Below are positions 18,944 through 28,984 of a stretch of DNA of 64,000 nucleotides, in pieces. Position 1 is the first letter of the stretch; each line of letters opens with the position of its first letter. Source of the stretch: an uncultured Sphingomonadaceae bacterium (GTDB taxonomy: Bacteria; Pseudomonadota; Alphaproteobacteria; Sphingomonadales; Sphingomonadaceae). Where the stretch lies: the NCBI GenBank assembly GCA_947497455.1, contig CANMGU010000002.1:1582506-1646505 (forward strand). Direction: 5' to 3'. The notes under the pieces are model-generated. The model was given only the letters and a program-made list of their open reading frames with translations, was not told where the DNA came from and searched no databases. Made by a program: the position numbers and the translations under genes.

Positions 18944-20695
18944 ATGGGGCTTAGCGTAGATCATACCAAAAAAGCGATTGATCAGGGCAATCTGCTATTG
19001 GCTTACGATCTTGCACGTGTTGCGATTGAGGCTGGTGATGAGTCTGCGGAGTTGCGCCATCTGTTGGTTTTAACTCTGGCCCGGATGGGCGACGGTCAGC
19101 AGGCGATGGAGCTTTATGAGCTTTATGGATTGCACAGCTCCGCCAATGCCCATCATCGCTCGCTGGCAGCACGTATATTGAAGGATGCCGCGCTGGCGCT
19201 GCCGGACGGAAAAGAACGTGACGAAGCGCTAGCGGCTGCTTATCGGGCTTACGCAGATATTTATGAAGATAGCGGGGACGCTTATCCCGGCATAAATGCA
19301 GCCAGTCTGGCGCTGTTAAGTGGTGATAAGAAGAAGGCTGAGGAGCTGGCGTCTTCGATCATTGCTCTGAACGCAATTTCGAACCCCAAAGACTATTATG
19401 ATGCAGCAACACTGGCTGAAGCCCTGTTGATCAATGGCCGAGCGGATGAAGCCGCCGCGGCACTTTACATGGCAGGTCAGTTGCCTGATGCGAATAGCGG
19501 TGCCAAGTCCAGCACCAGCCGGCAACTATTGCTGCTTGCCAGGACATTGAAACTGGATGCCGACAAGCAAAATGCATTGCTAGCCCCAATATCACCCCCA
19601 ACCGTGATCCATTATTGCGGTCACATGTTTCTTGAAGACGCGGCGGTTGAGGCATCCTTGCGGCAGCGGATCGACGATTTTCTGGAGAATCAAAATGTTG
19701 ATTTCGTCTATGGTTCGTTGGCCGCAGGGGCTGATATATTGGTAGCGGAAGCAATAATTGCGCGGGGAGGGGAGCTGCATGTCACTCTTCCTTTTGTGAA
19801 AGATGATTTTATCGCGCAGTCGGTAAAGCCTGCCGGGGAAGGATGGCTTTATCGGTTTGAGCGATGCCTGAAAGAGGCCACTAGCGTGCATTTTGCAACT
19901 GAGATGAATTATGTCGGTGATCCGGCGCAGTTTGGTTACGCGAGCAAGGTGGCTATGGGCATGGCGACTTTACGAGCACAATATCTCCGCAGCTCTCCCC
20001 GGCAGCTGGCAATATGGGATGAGATTGCGGCTACCGGTCCCGCAGGCACCGGCGCAGATGTACAGGCATGGAAAGACTATGGGGGCGAGACCACAATCAT
20101 CGCTCCGGATGATGTTGATCGCAGTCTGAGCTGGCCAGCACAACCAGGAACCGATGATCTGACGCGCGGTTTGGCAGCCTTTCTATTTACTGATTTTCCC
20201 GGTTTTTCGAAATTGGCTGAAGCGGCGCTCCCGGCATTTTGGCAAGGGGTGATGGGTAGGATGGCGACCGTGCTGGACAATTATCCTGACAAAGTCTTGG
20301 CAAAAAATAGCTGGGGCGATGCGGTGTTGGCGATCAGTCTGGATGCTCCAGTTGCAGCCGAGATTGCCCTGGCGCTGCAAGAAACGTTGCAGGATTTTGA
20401 TTATGGCCTGCTTGGTTTGTCAGAGAGCAGCGGAATGCGGATCGGTGTGCATTATGGCCCGGCCTATCAAACCAAGGATCTGATTACCGGTAACACCACT
20501 TTTTATGGGACGGAAGTATCACGGGCCGCACGAATTGAGCCGGTCACTCCGCCGGGAGCGGTCTTTGTTACGGAGCCTTTTGCTGCAATCCTTGTGCTCG
20601 AGGCATCTGATCGATTTAAATGCCGCTATGTCGGTAATGTCGAATTTGCCAAAGGTTACGGGACATATCCGATCTATCGTCTGATGGCAGTTTAG
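18944..20695 (+). CDS. TPR - SLOG-like - class III nucleotide cyclase fusion
   Basis: 583 residues. Residues 1 to about 215 are helical TPR-like repeats. Residues 222-345 resemble a Rossmann domain of the SLOG (DprA/LOG) superfamily: VIHYCGHMF, then GSLAAGADILVAEAII (G257-D264 loop), which in this superfamily binds nucleotides. Residues 410-580 are a class III cyclase catalytic domain: metal-binding D417 in FTDFPGFS and D459 in WGDAVLAI, and transition-state Arg R530 in VSRAARIEP, where the usual Asn two residues earlier in the VN-AAR motif is Ser (S526). Active-site metals are thus kept but the pocket is atypical, so the product (cAMP, cGMP or a cyclic pyrimidine) cannot be told. AGGGAAG precedes the ATG. 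Divergent from the TIR-TM-LprI gene. Confidence 0.8.
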   Translation: MGLSVDHTKKAIDQGNLLLAYDLARVAIEAGDESAELRHLLVLTLARMGDGQQAMELYELYGLHSSANAHHRSLAARILKDAALALPDGKERDEALAAAYRAYADIYEDSGDAYPGINAASLALLSGDKKKAEELASSIIALNAISNPKDYYDAATLAEALLINGRADEAAAALYMAGQLPDANSGAKSSTSRQLLLLARTLKLDADKQNALLAPISPPTVIHYCGHMFLEDAAVEASLRQRIDDFLENQNVDFVYGSLAAGADILVAEAIIARGGELHVTLPFVKDDFIAQSVKPAGEGWLYRFERCLKEATSVHFATEMNYVGDPAQFGYASKVAMGMATLRAQYLRSSPRQLAIWDEIAATGPAGTGADVQAWKDYGGETTIIAPDDVDRSLSWPAQPGTDDLTRGLAAFLFTDFPGFSKLAEAALPAFWQGVMGRMATVLDNYPDKVLAKNSWGDAVLAISLDAPVAAEIALALQETLQDFDYGLLGLSESSGMRIGVHYGPAYQTKDLITGNTTFYGTEVSRAARIEPVTPPGAVFVTEPFAAILVLEASDRFKCRYVGNVEFAKGYGTYPIYRLMAV

Positions 20696-20705
20696 CGGCC
20701 ATTAT

Positions 20706-22076
20706 CTAGAGATAAGCTTCCAGCATCGTCCGAATATCGACTTTGGCTTTCAATCTGTTTGCCAGCATGTAGACGCCGCCAAATTTGCGATGAATGAATA
20801 CCGTATCCACTGGCGGGACATGCCAGAAATCTCGCGCGGCCGCGAAGCGCATCCCTTCGTCGCGCAATTCCTGTGCAATCGCGTTGTCGGCGAAATCTAT
20901 TGGTCCTTTCTTCCGTAACGGTGCCATCGACATTTCGAACATGTCCATGATCGCTTCCTGATGATGATCGGCCGCATCATCGTCAAATAGCCCGATTTTT
21001 ATGGCCGCTTTTTGTGCTGCCTTGCGATCTCCCGTCATTCCGGCGGCCGCCAGCTTGCGATATTGATTGGCAACACGCTTAGGAATGGCCCTGGTCGCAC
21101 CAAAGTCGAGCAGCACCAGCTGTCTGGTTTCGACATTATATCGATAGTTGGCGAAATTGGGATCGGTTTGCATCAATCGGAATTCAAACAGTTCGCGTAA
21201 CAGCAAACCAAATAGCAGTTTGATGATCCGATTGCGGTCTCTCTGGGAAGCGGTCTCTAGAGATTCAATCGGCACGCTGTCGACAAAATCCATGGCGAGG
21301 ACGTGACCAGTGGTCAGATCCTTGTGCAAACTAGGCACTTGATAATCCGGCGCGCCTTTCAGCAGTTTTCCGAAGCGCTTGAGATAGGCAGCCTCTTGCT
21401 CGTAATCTGCCTCCTGATGCAGTTGCAATTTCGCTTCTGCCAGCATCGGGGCGATGTCCAGAGACTTCGGAACCAGACCTGATAGATTGATCAGCGATGC
21501 GACGTTGTCGACATCACTATCAATGCTCTCCCTCACTCCGGGATACTGCACCTTAATGGCCAGGTCGTGCCCTTCGTGCGTCGTGGCACGATGGACCTGT
21601 CCGATGGACGCTGCAGCAATGGGTTTTAGCTCGAAAGCAGCAAAACGCTCTTGCCAATCTGCTCCATATTGTAAGGACATGACTTTAAGCAATTGTTTTT
21701 GAGGCATATATTGCGCATCTGCCCGTAAACGTGCGAGAATTTCAGACAATTCCTGTGGTAGAAAGTCGCTTGCATCCATCGACAGCATCTGTCCGAGTTT
21801 CATGGCTGCGCCGCGCAGATTTGCCAATTGATTGGTCAGCTTTATTGCATTGTTCGGGGTTAGCAGCATGTCGCTCATTTTGGGCCGCTCACCATCAGCC
21901 AGACGCTTTGCGCCTTCCAGAAGCATGCCACCGCCTATAGCCGTTGCCATCGTTCCAAAACGGGCAAAGCGGGCTAATCGTCCGCTGGGAACAGCAAGAC
22001 CTTTGTTGCCAGTTTTTTCTCGTTTTGCGATGCTTGTATCTCTTTGTCCGCTGTTGCGTCCTGTTGTACGCTGCAT
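20706..22076 (-). CDS. ABC1/UbiB-family atypical kinase
   Basis: 456 residues. The family KxGQ motif is [12 protein letters not shown], followed by the [11 protein letters not shown] nucleotide-binding loop, the QEADYEQEA segment, the [11 protein letters not shown] catalytic loop and LDFGATRAI metal site. ABC1/UbiB proteins are ATPases that support ubiquinone synthesis or lipid handling. The N-terminal ~40 residues are basic and poorly conserved. Divergent from the deacetylase-like gene with 67 bases between the starts, and convergent with the cyclase gene. Confidence 0.9.
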   Translation of the reverse strand: MQRTTGRNSGQRDTSIAKREKTGNKGLAVPSGRLARFARFGTMATAIGGGMLLEGAKRLADGERPKMSDMLLTPNNAIKLTNQLANLRGAAMKLGQMLSMDASDFLPQELSEILARLRADAQYMPQKQLLKVMSLQYGADWQERFAAFELKPIAAASIGQVHRATTHEGHDLAIKVQYPGVRESIDSDVDNVASLINLSGLVPKSLDIAPMLAEAKLQLHQEADYEQEAAYLKRFGKLLKGAPDYQVPSLHKDLTTGHVLAMDFVDSVPIESLETASQRDRNRIIKLLFGLLLRELFEFRLMQTDPNFANYRYNVETRQLVLLDFGATRAIPKRVANQYRKLAAAGMTGDRKAAQKAAIKIGLFDDDAADHHQEAIMDMFEMSMAPLRKKGPIDFADNAIAQELRDEGMRFAAARDFWHVPPVDTVFIHRKFGGVYMLANRLKAKVDIRTMLEAYL

Positions 22077-22143
22077 GGCCCATAGACCCCATACGGCGTT
22101 TGGGACAGTGTCATTTTTCCTTCGTCTGTTCTACCATCATCGC

Positions 22144-23046
22144 ATGTTGCATATCGTCCATCATAACGACTATGTCGCCCCGCCTCCAAAGCGGGGAAGC
22201 TTTGCCTTTGACAAATACAGGCTGGTGATCGAGGCCGTGAAGGAGCTGTCCGAACAGCATACCGCATATGCCCCGCATGCAATGGAACGCCATTGGCTCG
22301 AAGCGGTTCATGATCCTGACTATGTCGATCAGGTCTTGTCTTCCAGCGTGCCTCGTGAAAAAGAACGGCGGATAGGCTTTCCCGTCTCAACGGAAATTGC
22401 ACGACGGGTCCGATTCACATCGGGTGGGACATGGCTCGCGGCGCAACTTGCTCTCAAACATGGCTATGCTGCCAATAGCGCTGGGGGCAGTCATCACGCC
22501 CTGGCCGATACTGGCGCAGGCTATTGTGTCTTCAACGATCTGGCAGTGAGCGCCAACCGTCTTATTGCAGAGGGTGACGTACAACGTATTCTGATCTTAG
22601 ACCTCGATGTTCACCAAGGAGACGGAACGGCGTCATTGCTTGCCGGACGGAGCGATATTATGACCGCCTCCATTCATGCCGAGAAGAATTTCCCGGTGCG
22701 CAAGGCGCGATCAACAATCGATATCGGGCTGAAAGATGGCACCGATGATGTCGAATATCTGAAGATCCTGTCTGGTCATTTGCCGGCCATGCTGGATGAG
22801 TTTGAACCAGACTTGTTATATTATCAAGCAGGCGTTGATCCGCATGTTGATGATCGTCTGGGGCGATTGGCGGTGACGGATGAGGGGCTCGCCGAACGTG
22901 ACCGCTATGTCGTCCGCCAAGCGCGCCGCCGAAACATTCCAGTCGCCAGTGCCTTGGGTGGTGGCTACGGACAAGATCATATGGCTGTAGCCCGGCGCCA
23001 TGCGGTTTCAATGCTGGTGATGGCGGAGGAAAATAACCGCTTTTGA
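22144..23046 (+). CDS. histone deacetylase-fold amidohydrolase (class II HDAC/acetylpolyamine type)
   Basis: 300 residues from ATG 22144; the frame is open upstream but overlaps the divergent kinase gene, and family proteins begin near this residue. Diagnostic segments: [22 protein letters not shown] (the tandem-His charge relay), [11 protein letters not shown] (zinc Asp and His), SIHAEKNFP and [14 protein letters not shown] (second zinc Asp). These enzymes remove acetyl groups from lysines, polyamines or small amides. Cytoplasmic; substrate unknown. The histone-like arm of the phasin at 42582-43472 would be a possible lysine-rich substrate, but nothing in the sequence links them. Confidence 0.9.
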   Translation: MLHIVHHNDYVAPPPKRGSFAFDKYRLVIEAVKELSEQHTAYAPHAMERHWLEAVHDPDYVDQVLSSSVPREKERRIGFPVSTEIARRVRFTSGGTWLAAQLALKHGYAANSAGGSHHALADTGAGYCVFNDLAVSANRLIAEGDVQRILILDLDVHQGDGTASLLAGRSDIMTASIHAEKNFPVRKARSTIDIGLKDGTDDVEYLKILSGHLPAMLDEFEPDLLYYQAGVDPHVDDRLGRLAVTDEGLAERDRYVVRQARRRNIPVASALGGGYGQDHMAVARRHAVSMLVMAEENNRF

Positions 23047-23067
23047 TGAGGGCTTTGCCGGCACATC

Positions 23068-23772
23068 TTACGACCGGTTAAAGGGAAGACGGATCATTCC
23101 GAATGTCAGAGTCTGGCAAAGACCAAGTACTGCAAGTACCAACAGCCCAAGTCCCGCTCGTCCGCCGAGTAGGGTTTCCAGAGACAGACCTCCGCTACTC
23201 CAGAAACTGATCAGACCAATGACAAGCAGAACCAGAATTGCCAATACCAATCCGCCACATACGCGCGCAGCAATGCCTATTGGTGTCAGCCTTCGTCGTT
23301 TGCCGAGCCGTCCACCTGCTTCGCTATGCAATATTGCGTCGCTTAATATCTCGACATCCTGGTTGAAGGACATGTGCCGAAGGAAAAGTGCGTTGCGCTC
23401 AAGCAGTGGATGGAGATCCTCGGGAAGTTGATCCCGGCTGGGCATCGGCGCCTCATTTAACAGAACTGGTATTACCCGCTTGCCTAAGCGAAGCGCTTCG
23501 GCAACTTCCATGCGCACGAAATCGTCATCGGCCTTTATGCGCGAAGTTTGTCCCGCTTTGGACTGGCCAGTCCATTCGCCACCGATCAACACGAGGCAGA
23601 CATTCGCTTCGGCCATTGCGCTCCGTAACCGTTCCGGAAAGGCTTCGCCTGCGGCAATGGATTCGACGTCAAGGAAAACAGACTTGATCCGCGGCAGGTC
23701 GTTCAATCGGTCAGCCAGCCGCGCTGTTGCATCCTGACTGTCGCTGCGCCGGTAACTTAGGAATATCCGCAT
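23068..23772 (-). CDS. membrane TIR-domain protein (second TIR gene)
   Basis: 234 residues. The TIR domain spans about 1-150: MRIFLSYRRSDSQDATARLA, the FLDVESIAAGEAF BB-loop region, CLVLIGGEW and the putative catalytic E89 in FVRMEVAEAL, then KRVIPVLL. Two transmembrane helices follow at about 167-190 and 206-226, so the TIR lies in the cytoplasm on a membrane hairpin. It starts six bases after the stop of the lipoprotein gene, so the two form an operon. Bacterial TIRs of this type are often NAD-consuming; here function is unassigned. Different in sequence and topology from the TIR at 17643-18830, so not a recent duplicate. Confidence 0.82.
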   Translation of the reverse strand: MRIFLSYRRSDSQDATARLADRLNDLPRIKSVFLDVESIAAGEAFPERLRSAMAEANVCLVLIGGEWTGQSKAGQTSRIKADDDFVRMEVAEALRLGKRVIPVLLNEAPMPSRDQLPEDLHPLLERNALFLRHMSFNQDVEILSDAILHSEAGGRLGKRRRLTPIGIAARVCGGLVLAILVLLVIGLISFWSSGGLSLETLLGGRAGLGLLVLAVLGLCQTLTFGMIRLPFNRS

Positions 23773-23778
23773 AGTTGC

Positions 23779-24753
23779 TCAGCGCCTGAAATTGGAAAGG
23801 ATGGTCTTGTTGAGCTTTGTCTTGGCCAAATGAATTTTCGGGGTCAGACGGCCGGGCGCAATCATCCGGACTTTGCCGGTGCGGGTGTTCTTGGTGAACT
23901 CGTAGATGAGCGCCTCGACATTGTGATCACGCGTGAATGCCACTTTCTTGTAGGCGGCGGAAAGATTGTTACTGCCCCTTGTCAGCCGTCTTCCGGCCTC
24001 GGTGCTGGAGAGCTTTCTGCGACTTGTCCGATACGGTTGATCGCTGACCACCACGGCAATGTAGCGATAGAAGCCTGGTGGTGCATCGAGGAAAAGACCG
24101 CGCACAAAACTGGTCAATGATCCAGAGCTGCGCTGATTGGGTAATTTGTAGCGTTCTGTGCCGGGTAAGGGATCGCCTTTGGCGCTGATTTTCTCAATGC
24201 GCGTGACCAGCACAAAGCCGCCGGGTGCCGCATAATAGCTATATTCAAGATAGCCTGCATCCTCAAACGAACGTTTCAGTTTTTGCCCGGCATCGTAGAG
24301 GGTGAGATTCGATCGTGCCTTGATAAACCGGTCAAGGCTGACGCGCGAGGAAGGTGCCTCCGGCGGCCAGACCGGATAGGATGGGATGCCGGGTTTACTA
24401 GCAATTGCTAGACCGCGAGTTTTTCCTATAGCGGCGTTAAATCTGTTGCTGACCGCTCCCAAATTGGCGTTTGACTTGGAACTACCGCGGACGGCCCCGA
24501 TCCTTGCACCGCTGGATGATTTGCGAGCTGCGTTCAGATTTTTGGTGATGCCCGTCGCTTTTGATTTGGGGGCAGGGGGAGGCGGCGGCGGCGATGAAAC
24601 CGCAGCAGCCTCGGCCATCGGTGGCGGGATGTCATATGCCGGTTCTTCTGATGCGGCGGCCATTTGTTCCCGTGTCGTACAACTGGACATAAGCAGCGCA
24701 GTTGCTGCAGCAAAAAGGGCAATATTTCGACAGTTTCGGCTGACCCCCTTCAT
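23779..24753 (-). CDS. lipoprotein of unknown function, operon partner of a TIR gene
   Basis: 324 residues from ATG 24753, preceded by AAGGTGGGG. The N-terminus ends in the lipobox LMSSC, so it is probably acylated and anchored. A Pro-rich linker is followed by a Ser/Ala/Asn-rich basic stretch and then a folded C-terminal half with SLDRFIKARSNLTLYDAGQKL and YLEYSYYAAPGGFVLVTRIE. No known enzyme motif was recognised. An upstream in-frame start at 24849 would hide the signal. The tight coupling to the TIR gene suggests a shared envelope-sensing role. Confidence 0.7.
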   Translation of the reverse strand: MKGVSRNCRNIALFAAATALLMSSCTTREQMAAASEEPAYDIPPPMAEAAAVSSPPPPPPAPKSKATGITKNLNAARKSSSGARIGAVRGSSKSNANLGAVSNRFNAAIGKTRGLAIASKPGIPSYPVWPPEAPSSRVSLDRFIKARSNLTLYDAGQKLKRSFEDAGYLEYSYYAAPGGFVLVTRIEKISAKGDPLPGTERYKLPNQRSSGSLTSFVRGLFLDAPPGFYRYIAVVVSDQPYRTSRRKLSSTEAGRRLTRGSNNLSAAYKKVAFTRDHNVEALIYEFTKNTRTGKVRMIAPGRLTPKIHLAKTKLNKTILSNFRR

Positions 24754-24917
24754 ATTCCCCACCTTAATATCCCGATGTAAAGCCTTGTAATCCAATAAAG
24801 ACCGCAGGTCCATCATCGAAAAAATATCGCATTTTTCAGGGACGCTCAATATTTTCTGTTCATCGGACTTCTTTTGTTGTTTAAGTTTGAAACAAAATAA
24901 AGCTTCTGGGAGTCCTC

Positions 24918-27900
24918 ATGAAATATCGCCTGATCACCGCACTTGCGGCCATCTCCTTTGCTGGGCAGGCCTTTGCCCAAGCTGCGGATGACAAAGCGAA
25001 AGAGGAAAAATGGGACGTGAATGCTCCCAAAGGCGCGACCATAAAGCAGGTCCCGATCAACACGGATGAAGGCAGCTGGATTGACGTCGATGTAAGCCCT
25101 GATAGTCAGAGTATCACATTTGCACTGCTTGGAGACATCTACACAATGCCCATGGCGGGGGGGGCGCCAACGCGCATTGCCGAAGGGCTAGCGTGGGAAG
25201 TACAGCCGCGTTTCTCTCCTGATGGGAAGCGCATCGCCTTTACCTCTGATCGGGGAGGCGGCGATAATATCTGGATCATGAATCGTGATGGCAGCGACAA
25301 ACGGCAAGTTACCAAGGAAAAATTCCGCCTGCTTAACCAGCCTAGCTGGAGCCCTGACGGTCGCTATATCATCGCAAAGAAGCATTTCACCACCGGTCGT
25401 TCGCTCGGCACGGGAGAAGTATGGGTCTATCATGTCTCTGGCGGGGCAGGGGTTGTGCTGGTCAAGAAACCCAATGAAAAACATCAAAAAGAGCTAGGCG
25501 AACCGATCTACGCACCCGATGGCAAATCGCTCTATTATACGCGCAATATTACCCCCGGCAGTACGTTTATCTATGCGCAGGATTCCAATACGGATCTGTT
25601 CAATATTGAGGAATATGATCTGGAGACTGGTGAGGTCACGACCGCTGTTTCCGGTCTTGGTGGATCGGTGCGGCCAACTCCCTCACCGGATGGCAAGAAT
25701 ATGGCCTTTGTCCGTCGTGAACGCGCCAAGTCTAAGCTTTATGTCAAAGATTTGGCCACCGGAATAGAGCGCAAGATCTACGATGATCTCGATCAGGATG
25801 TTCAGGAAACCTGGGCCGTCACAGGCGTCTATCCCAATATGGACTGGACGCCTGACAGCAAAAGCATTGTCTTTTGGGCCGGCGGCAAGATCCGCAAGAT
25901 TTCGGCTGATGGTTCGGGCGCGGCTGTTATCCCCTTTGCGATCAATGACACCCGCGGCGTCGTCGACGCTCCGCATCCCAAAATTGCGGTGGCACCCGAC
26001 AGCTTTACCACTAAAATGTCACGCTTCGCAGAGGTTTCACCCAATGGTCGTCAGGTCGTTTTCGAAAGCCTGGGACAATTATATGTGAAATCGATGAACG
26101 GCGGATCCCCGAAACGGCTGACGAACAGCCGCAACGAGCGTGAGCTGTTTCCATCTTGGTCGCGCGATGGCCGGTCTATCGTGTTTGTCGGTTGGACCGA
26201 CGAAGGATTGGGCCGCATCAAATCCGTCAATGCTTCTGGCGGATCGCCGCGCGTTATAACCAACCGGCCCGGTCATTATGCCCGTCCGCACTATTCGCCT
26301 GACGGCCGGACCATAATATTCGAAATGCAGGGCGGCGGTTATCTGACCTCGCCGGACTATTCAGTGGAAGACGGAGTCTATCGTGTCGCTGCTGCCGGTG
26401 GCATGCCGGAGCGGGTCGCCAAAGGCGCCGCTGGTCCGCAATTTGGAGCAAGCAGTGATCGTCTGTTCATGATGGCGCAGAAAGACAATAAGCGCGTTCT
26501 GATGAGTAGCGACCTCAATGGCGAGGCAAAGCGCACCCATGCAACGGGTGAGTTGGCGAACAACTACATCGTCTCGCCAGACGGGCAATATGTTGCTTTT
26601 CGTCAGAATTACGAAGCGTTTGTCATGCCTCTGATGCCCGGTACCCAGGCTGTGGCGGTGACACCGGACAGCAAATCGCTGCCGGTTACTCGGGTCAGCA
26701 AGGGCGGAGCAGACTATATCCACTGGTCACAAAATGGTGAGCAGCTTCATTGGAGCCTTGGCCCGACAGTCTACACCGCGAAGACCAGCGCGTTGTTTCC
26801 GGCTGCTCCGGCTGAAAAGGATGCACCGAAATTCGTTCCGCCAGCTAGCGGGGTTTCGCTGGAACGCACGATTACCGCAGCCAAGCCCAATGGTTCAGTA
26901 GCCCTTGTGGGTGCGCGGTTGGTCACAATGGCGAGCGAAGATGGCGGAATCATTGATGATGGAACGATTGTCGTCAGGGATAACAAGATCATCTCGATCG
27001 GCGCGCGCGGGAATATCGCAATTCCCGCAGGCGCGGCAGTGGTTGATGTAACCGGTAAAACTATCGTTCCCGGTTATATCGATGCCCATGCTCATGGCGC
27101 ACAGGGCACAGATGAACTTGTGCCGCAGCAAAATTGGTCACTGATCCAGAATCTAGCGCTCGGCACAACGACCATCCACGATCCGTCCAGCCGAGCAAGC
27201 GAAATATTTGTTGCAGCAGAAATGCAGCGCGCCGGAATGCTGGTTGGACCGCGTATTTTCTCTACTGGAGAGATTGTCTACGGTGCCAAATCCCCACGCG
27301 TTTACGCGGAAATCAATAGTCTTGATGACGCGCTTGACCATGTCCGACGGTTGAAGGCGCAGGGTGGCAGCAGCGTCAAAAACTATAATCAACCGCGTCG
27401 AGAACAGCGGCAGCAAGTTGTCGAAGCGGCACGTCTGGAAAATATGCTGGTCGTTGCTGAAGGGGGCTCGCTCTTCGGCATGGACATGGCGCTGGTTGCT
27501 GACGGCAACAGTACGCTGGAGCATAATATCCCGCTTGATATATTCTATGATGATGTCGTGCAGATGTTCTCCCAGTCACAGACCAATTATACGCCAACTT
27601 TGGTCGTGAGCTATGGTGGCTTGGCTGGTGATCCTTATTGGCGGCAAGCGACCGACGTGTTCAAGCATCCGCTTCTGATCCATACTCCGCCCAAGCAACT
27701 GGCCGCGGCGAATGTGCGCAGAACCAAGGCTCCTGAAGAGGATTTTGTGGATGACAATAATGCGCGCGAGGCCAAGAAGCTGATGGAGCAGGGCGTGCTG
27801 GTTTCAATTGGTGCCCATGGCCAGCAGCCCGGAATTGCGACCCACTGGGAACTTTGGTCGTTCGTTCGCGGCGGCATGTCACCCTTGCAAGCATTAAGGA

Positions 27901-28127
27901 CCGGTACCATCGATTCTGCCAAGTCACTGGGAATGGCAGATGAGATCGGATCACTGGAGGCGGGCAAGCTTGCTGATCTGGTTGTGCTTGATGCTGATCC
28001 TCTTGCTGACATCCGCAACAGCGACAAGGTTCACCGGGTAATGGTCAATGGCCGACTATATGATCCGGTGACGATGAATGAGGTTGTCACGGGTGCTAGA
28101 AATCGGTCGGTTTACTGGTGGGAATGA
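24918..28127 (+). CDS. secreted amidohydrolase with N-terminal TolB-like beta-propeller
   Basis: 1069 residues with a signal peptide (residues 1-21, SFAGQAFA|QAA). Residues ~50-600 are PD40/TolB-type propeller repeats (FSPDGKRIAFTSDRGG, PSWSPDGRYI, ASPDGQYVAF and others). From about residue 655 it is an amidohydrolase: VVDVTGKTIVPGYIDAHAHG supplies the HxH metal site, later segments include STLEHNIPLD and VSIGAHGQQPG, and the C-terminal SLEAGKLADLVVLDADPL is the family end. Such fusions are believed to hydrolyse peptides or other amides outside the cytoplasm. Single-gene unit. Confidence 0.92.
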   Translation: MKYRLITALAAISFAGQAFAQAADDKAKEEKWDVNAPKGATIKQVPINTDEGSWIDVDVSPDSQSITFALLGDIYTMPMAGGAPTRIAEGLAWEVQPRFSPDGKRIAFTSDRGGGDNIWIMNRDGSDKRQVTKEKFRLLNQPSWSPDGRYIIAKKHFTTGRSLGTGEVWVYHVSGGAGVVLVKKPNEKHQKELGEPIYAPDGKSLYYTRNITPGSTFIYAQDSNTDLFNIEEYDLETGEVTTAVSGLGGSVRPTPSPDGKNMAFVRRERAKSKLYVKDLATGIERKIYDDLDQDVQETWAVTGVYPNMDWTPDSKSIVFWAGGKIRKISADGSGAAVIPFAINDTRGVVDAPHPKIAVAPDSFTTKMSRFAEVSPNGRQVVFESLGQLYVKSMNGGSPKRLTNSRNERELFPSWSRDGRSIVFVGWTDEGLGRIKSVNASGGSPRVITNRPGHYARPHYSPDGRTIIFEMQGGGYLTSPDYSVEDGVYRVAAAGGMPERVAKGAAGPQFGASSDRLFMMAQKDNKRVLMSSDLNGEAKRTHATGELANNYIVSPDGQYVAFRQNYEAFVMPLMPGTQAVAVTPDSKSLPVTRVSKGGADYIHWSQNGEQLHWSLGPTVYTAKTSALFPAAPAEKDAPKFVPPASGVSLERTITAAKPNGSVALVGARLVTMASEDGGIIDDGTIVVRDNKIISIGARGNIAIPAGAAVVDVTGKTIVPGYIDAHAHGAQGTDELVPQQNWSLIQNLALGTTTIHDPSSRASEIFVAAEMQRAGMLVGPRIFSTGEIVYGAKSPRVYAEINSLDDALDHVRRLKAQGGSSVKNYNQPRREQRQQVVEAARLENMLVVAEGGSLFGMDMALVADGNSTLEHNIPLDIFYDDVVQMFSQSQTNYTPTLVVSYGGLAGDPYWRQATDVFKHPLLIHTPPKQLAAANVRRTKAPEEDFVDDNNAREAKKLMEQGVLVSIGAHGQQPGIATHWELWSFVRGGMSPLQALRTGTIDSAKSLGMADEIGSLEAGKLADLVVLDADPLADIRNSDKVHRVMVNGRLYDPVTMNEVVTGARNRSVYWWE

Positions 28128-28327
28128 GCAAAGACGTTTGCGCCGGTGTTTAGCAAAAGGGATAATCGAAAATTTGTTTTTCGACCTTTAACACGGGCTC
28201 GAACTTGCCAACGGATCAGCAAGAACCCCGTCAGAAAAGAAAACTACAACAACTCAAAATTTGCGAATTTTTTGCTGTCATCCCTCGGTTGGTGATATAA
28301 GGAGAGAATTCAAACGAAAGGTAACCC

Positions 28328-28900
28328 ATGAACACCCCCATTAAACTACTTATTGCTTCCGCCGCATTGGTGGCCGTCACTGCTTGTTCTTCTGAAATGA
28401 GCGAAGAAGAACAAGCCATTTATGACGCTCGTCTTGCGGAAGAAGCGAAAAAACCAACAAATCTGACCGCCGTTGTGCAGGCCAATCCGGATCTATCCAC
28501 GGCCAGCACCATGGTTGGCATATCCGGCATTGGCGCGGAGCTCAAAGATGACGGTCCATTCACCGTATTCGTTGCGACAAATGATGCTTTCAACAAAATG
28601 GATCAGGAAAGACTTTCCGATCTTATGTCGAATGAAGACAAGACTGAACTGGCCAGCATCGCCAGATTTGGTCTGGTCGAAGGCGATATGAACGCGGCCG
28701 ATATTGCAAAAGCGATTGCCGATGGTGATGGCACAGCTAGTCTCACCACTTTGCAAGGCGGCGCGATTAAGGCGACACTGGAAGGCGAGAAAGTCGTGCT
28801 TGAGGACGGTGCCGGTAATAAGGTCAACGTGATCGAAGCTGATGTCGAATCAAGCAATGGCACGATCCATATTATCGATGGCGTGTTGATGCCGAAATAA
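28328..28900 (+). CDS. fasciclin (FAS1) domain lipoprotein
   Basis: 190 residues. Signal sequence with lipobox AVTACSS, so probably lipid-anchored. Residues 50-190 form a FAS1 domain: GPFTVFVATNDAFNKM, and the C-terminal NGTIHIIDGVLMPK. FAS1 domains mediate adhesion or matrix contacts. AAAGG lies before the ATG. Monocistronic, with a terminator 25 bases after the stop. Confidence 0.9.
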   Translation: MNTPIKLLIASAALVAVTACSSEMSEEEQAIYDARLAEEAKKPTNLTAVVQANPDLSTASTMVGISGIGAELKDDGPFTVFVATNDAFNKMDQERLSDLMSNEDKTELASIARFGLVEGDMNAADIAKAIADGDGTASLTTLQGGAIKATLEGEKVVLEDGAGNKVNVIEADVESSNGTIHIIDGVLMPK

Positions 28901-28925
28901 TTGCAACTGCTTTGGTATGAATTTG

Positions 28926-28954
28926 GGCCTCGCTGAAAAGCGGGGCCTTTTTTT
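28926..28954 (+). terminator. Rho-independent terminator of the fasciclin gene
   Basis: GGCCTCGCT and AGCGGGGCC form a nine-base stem with a GAAA tetraloop (28926-28947), followed by a seven-T run (28948-28954). Confidence 0.9.
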
Positions 28955-28984
28955 ATCTGCAAAGCGCGGCAAGCAGGCGTTCGC

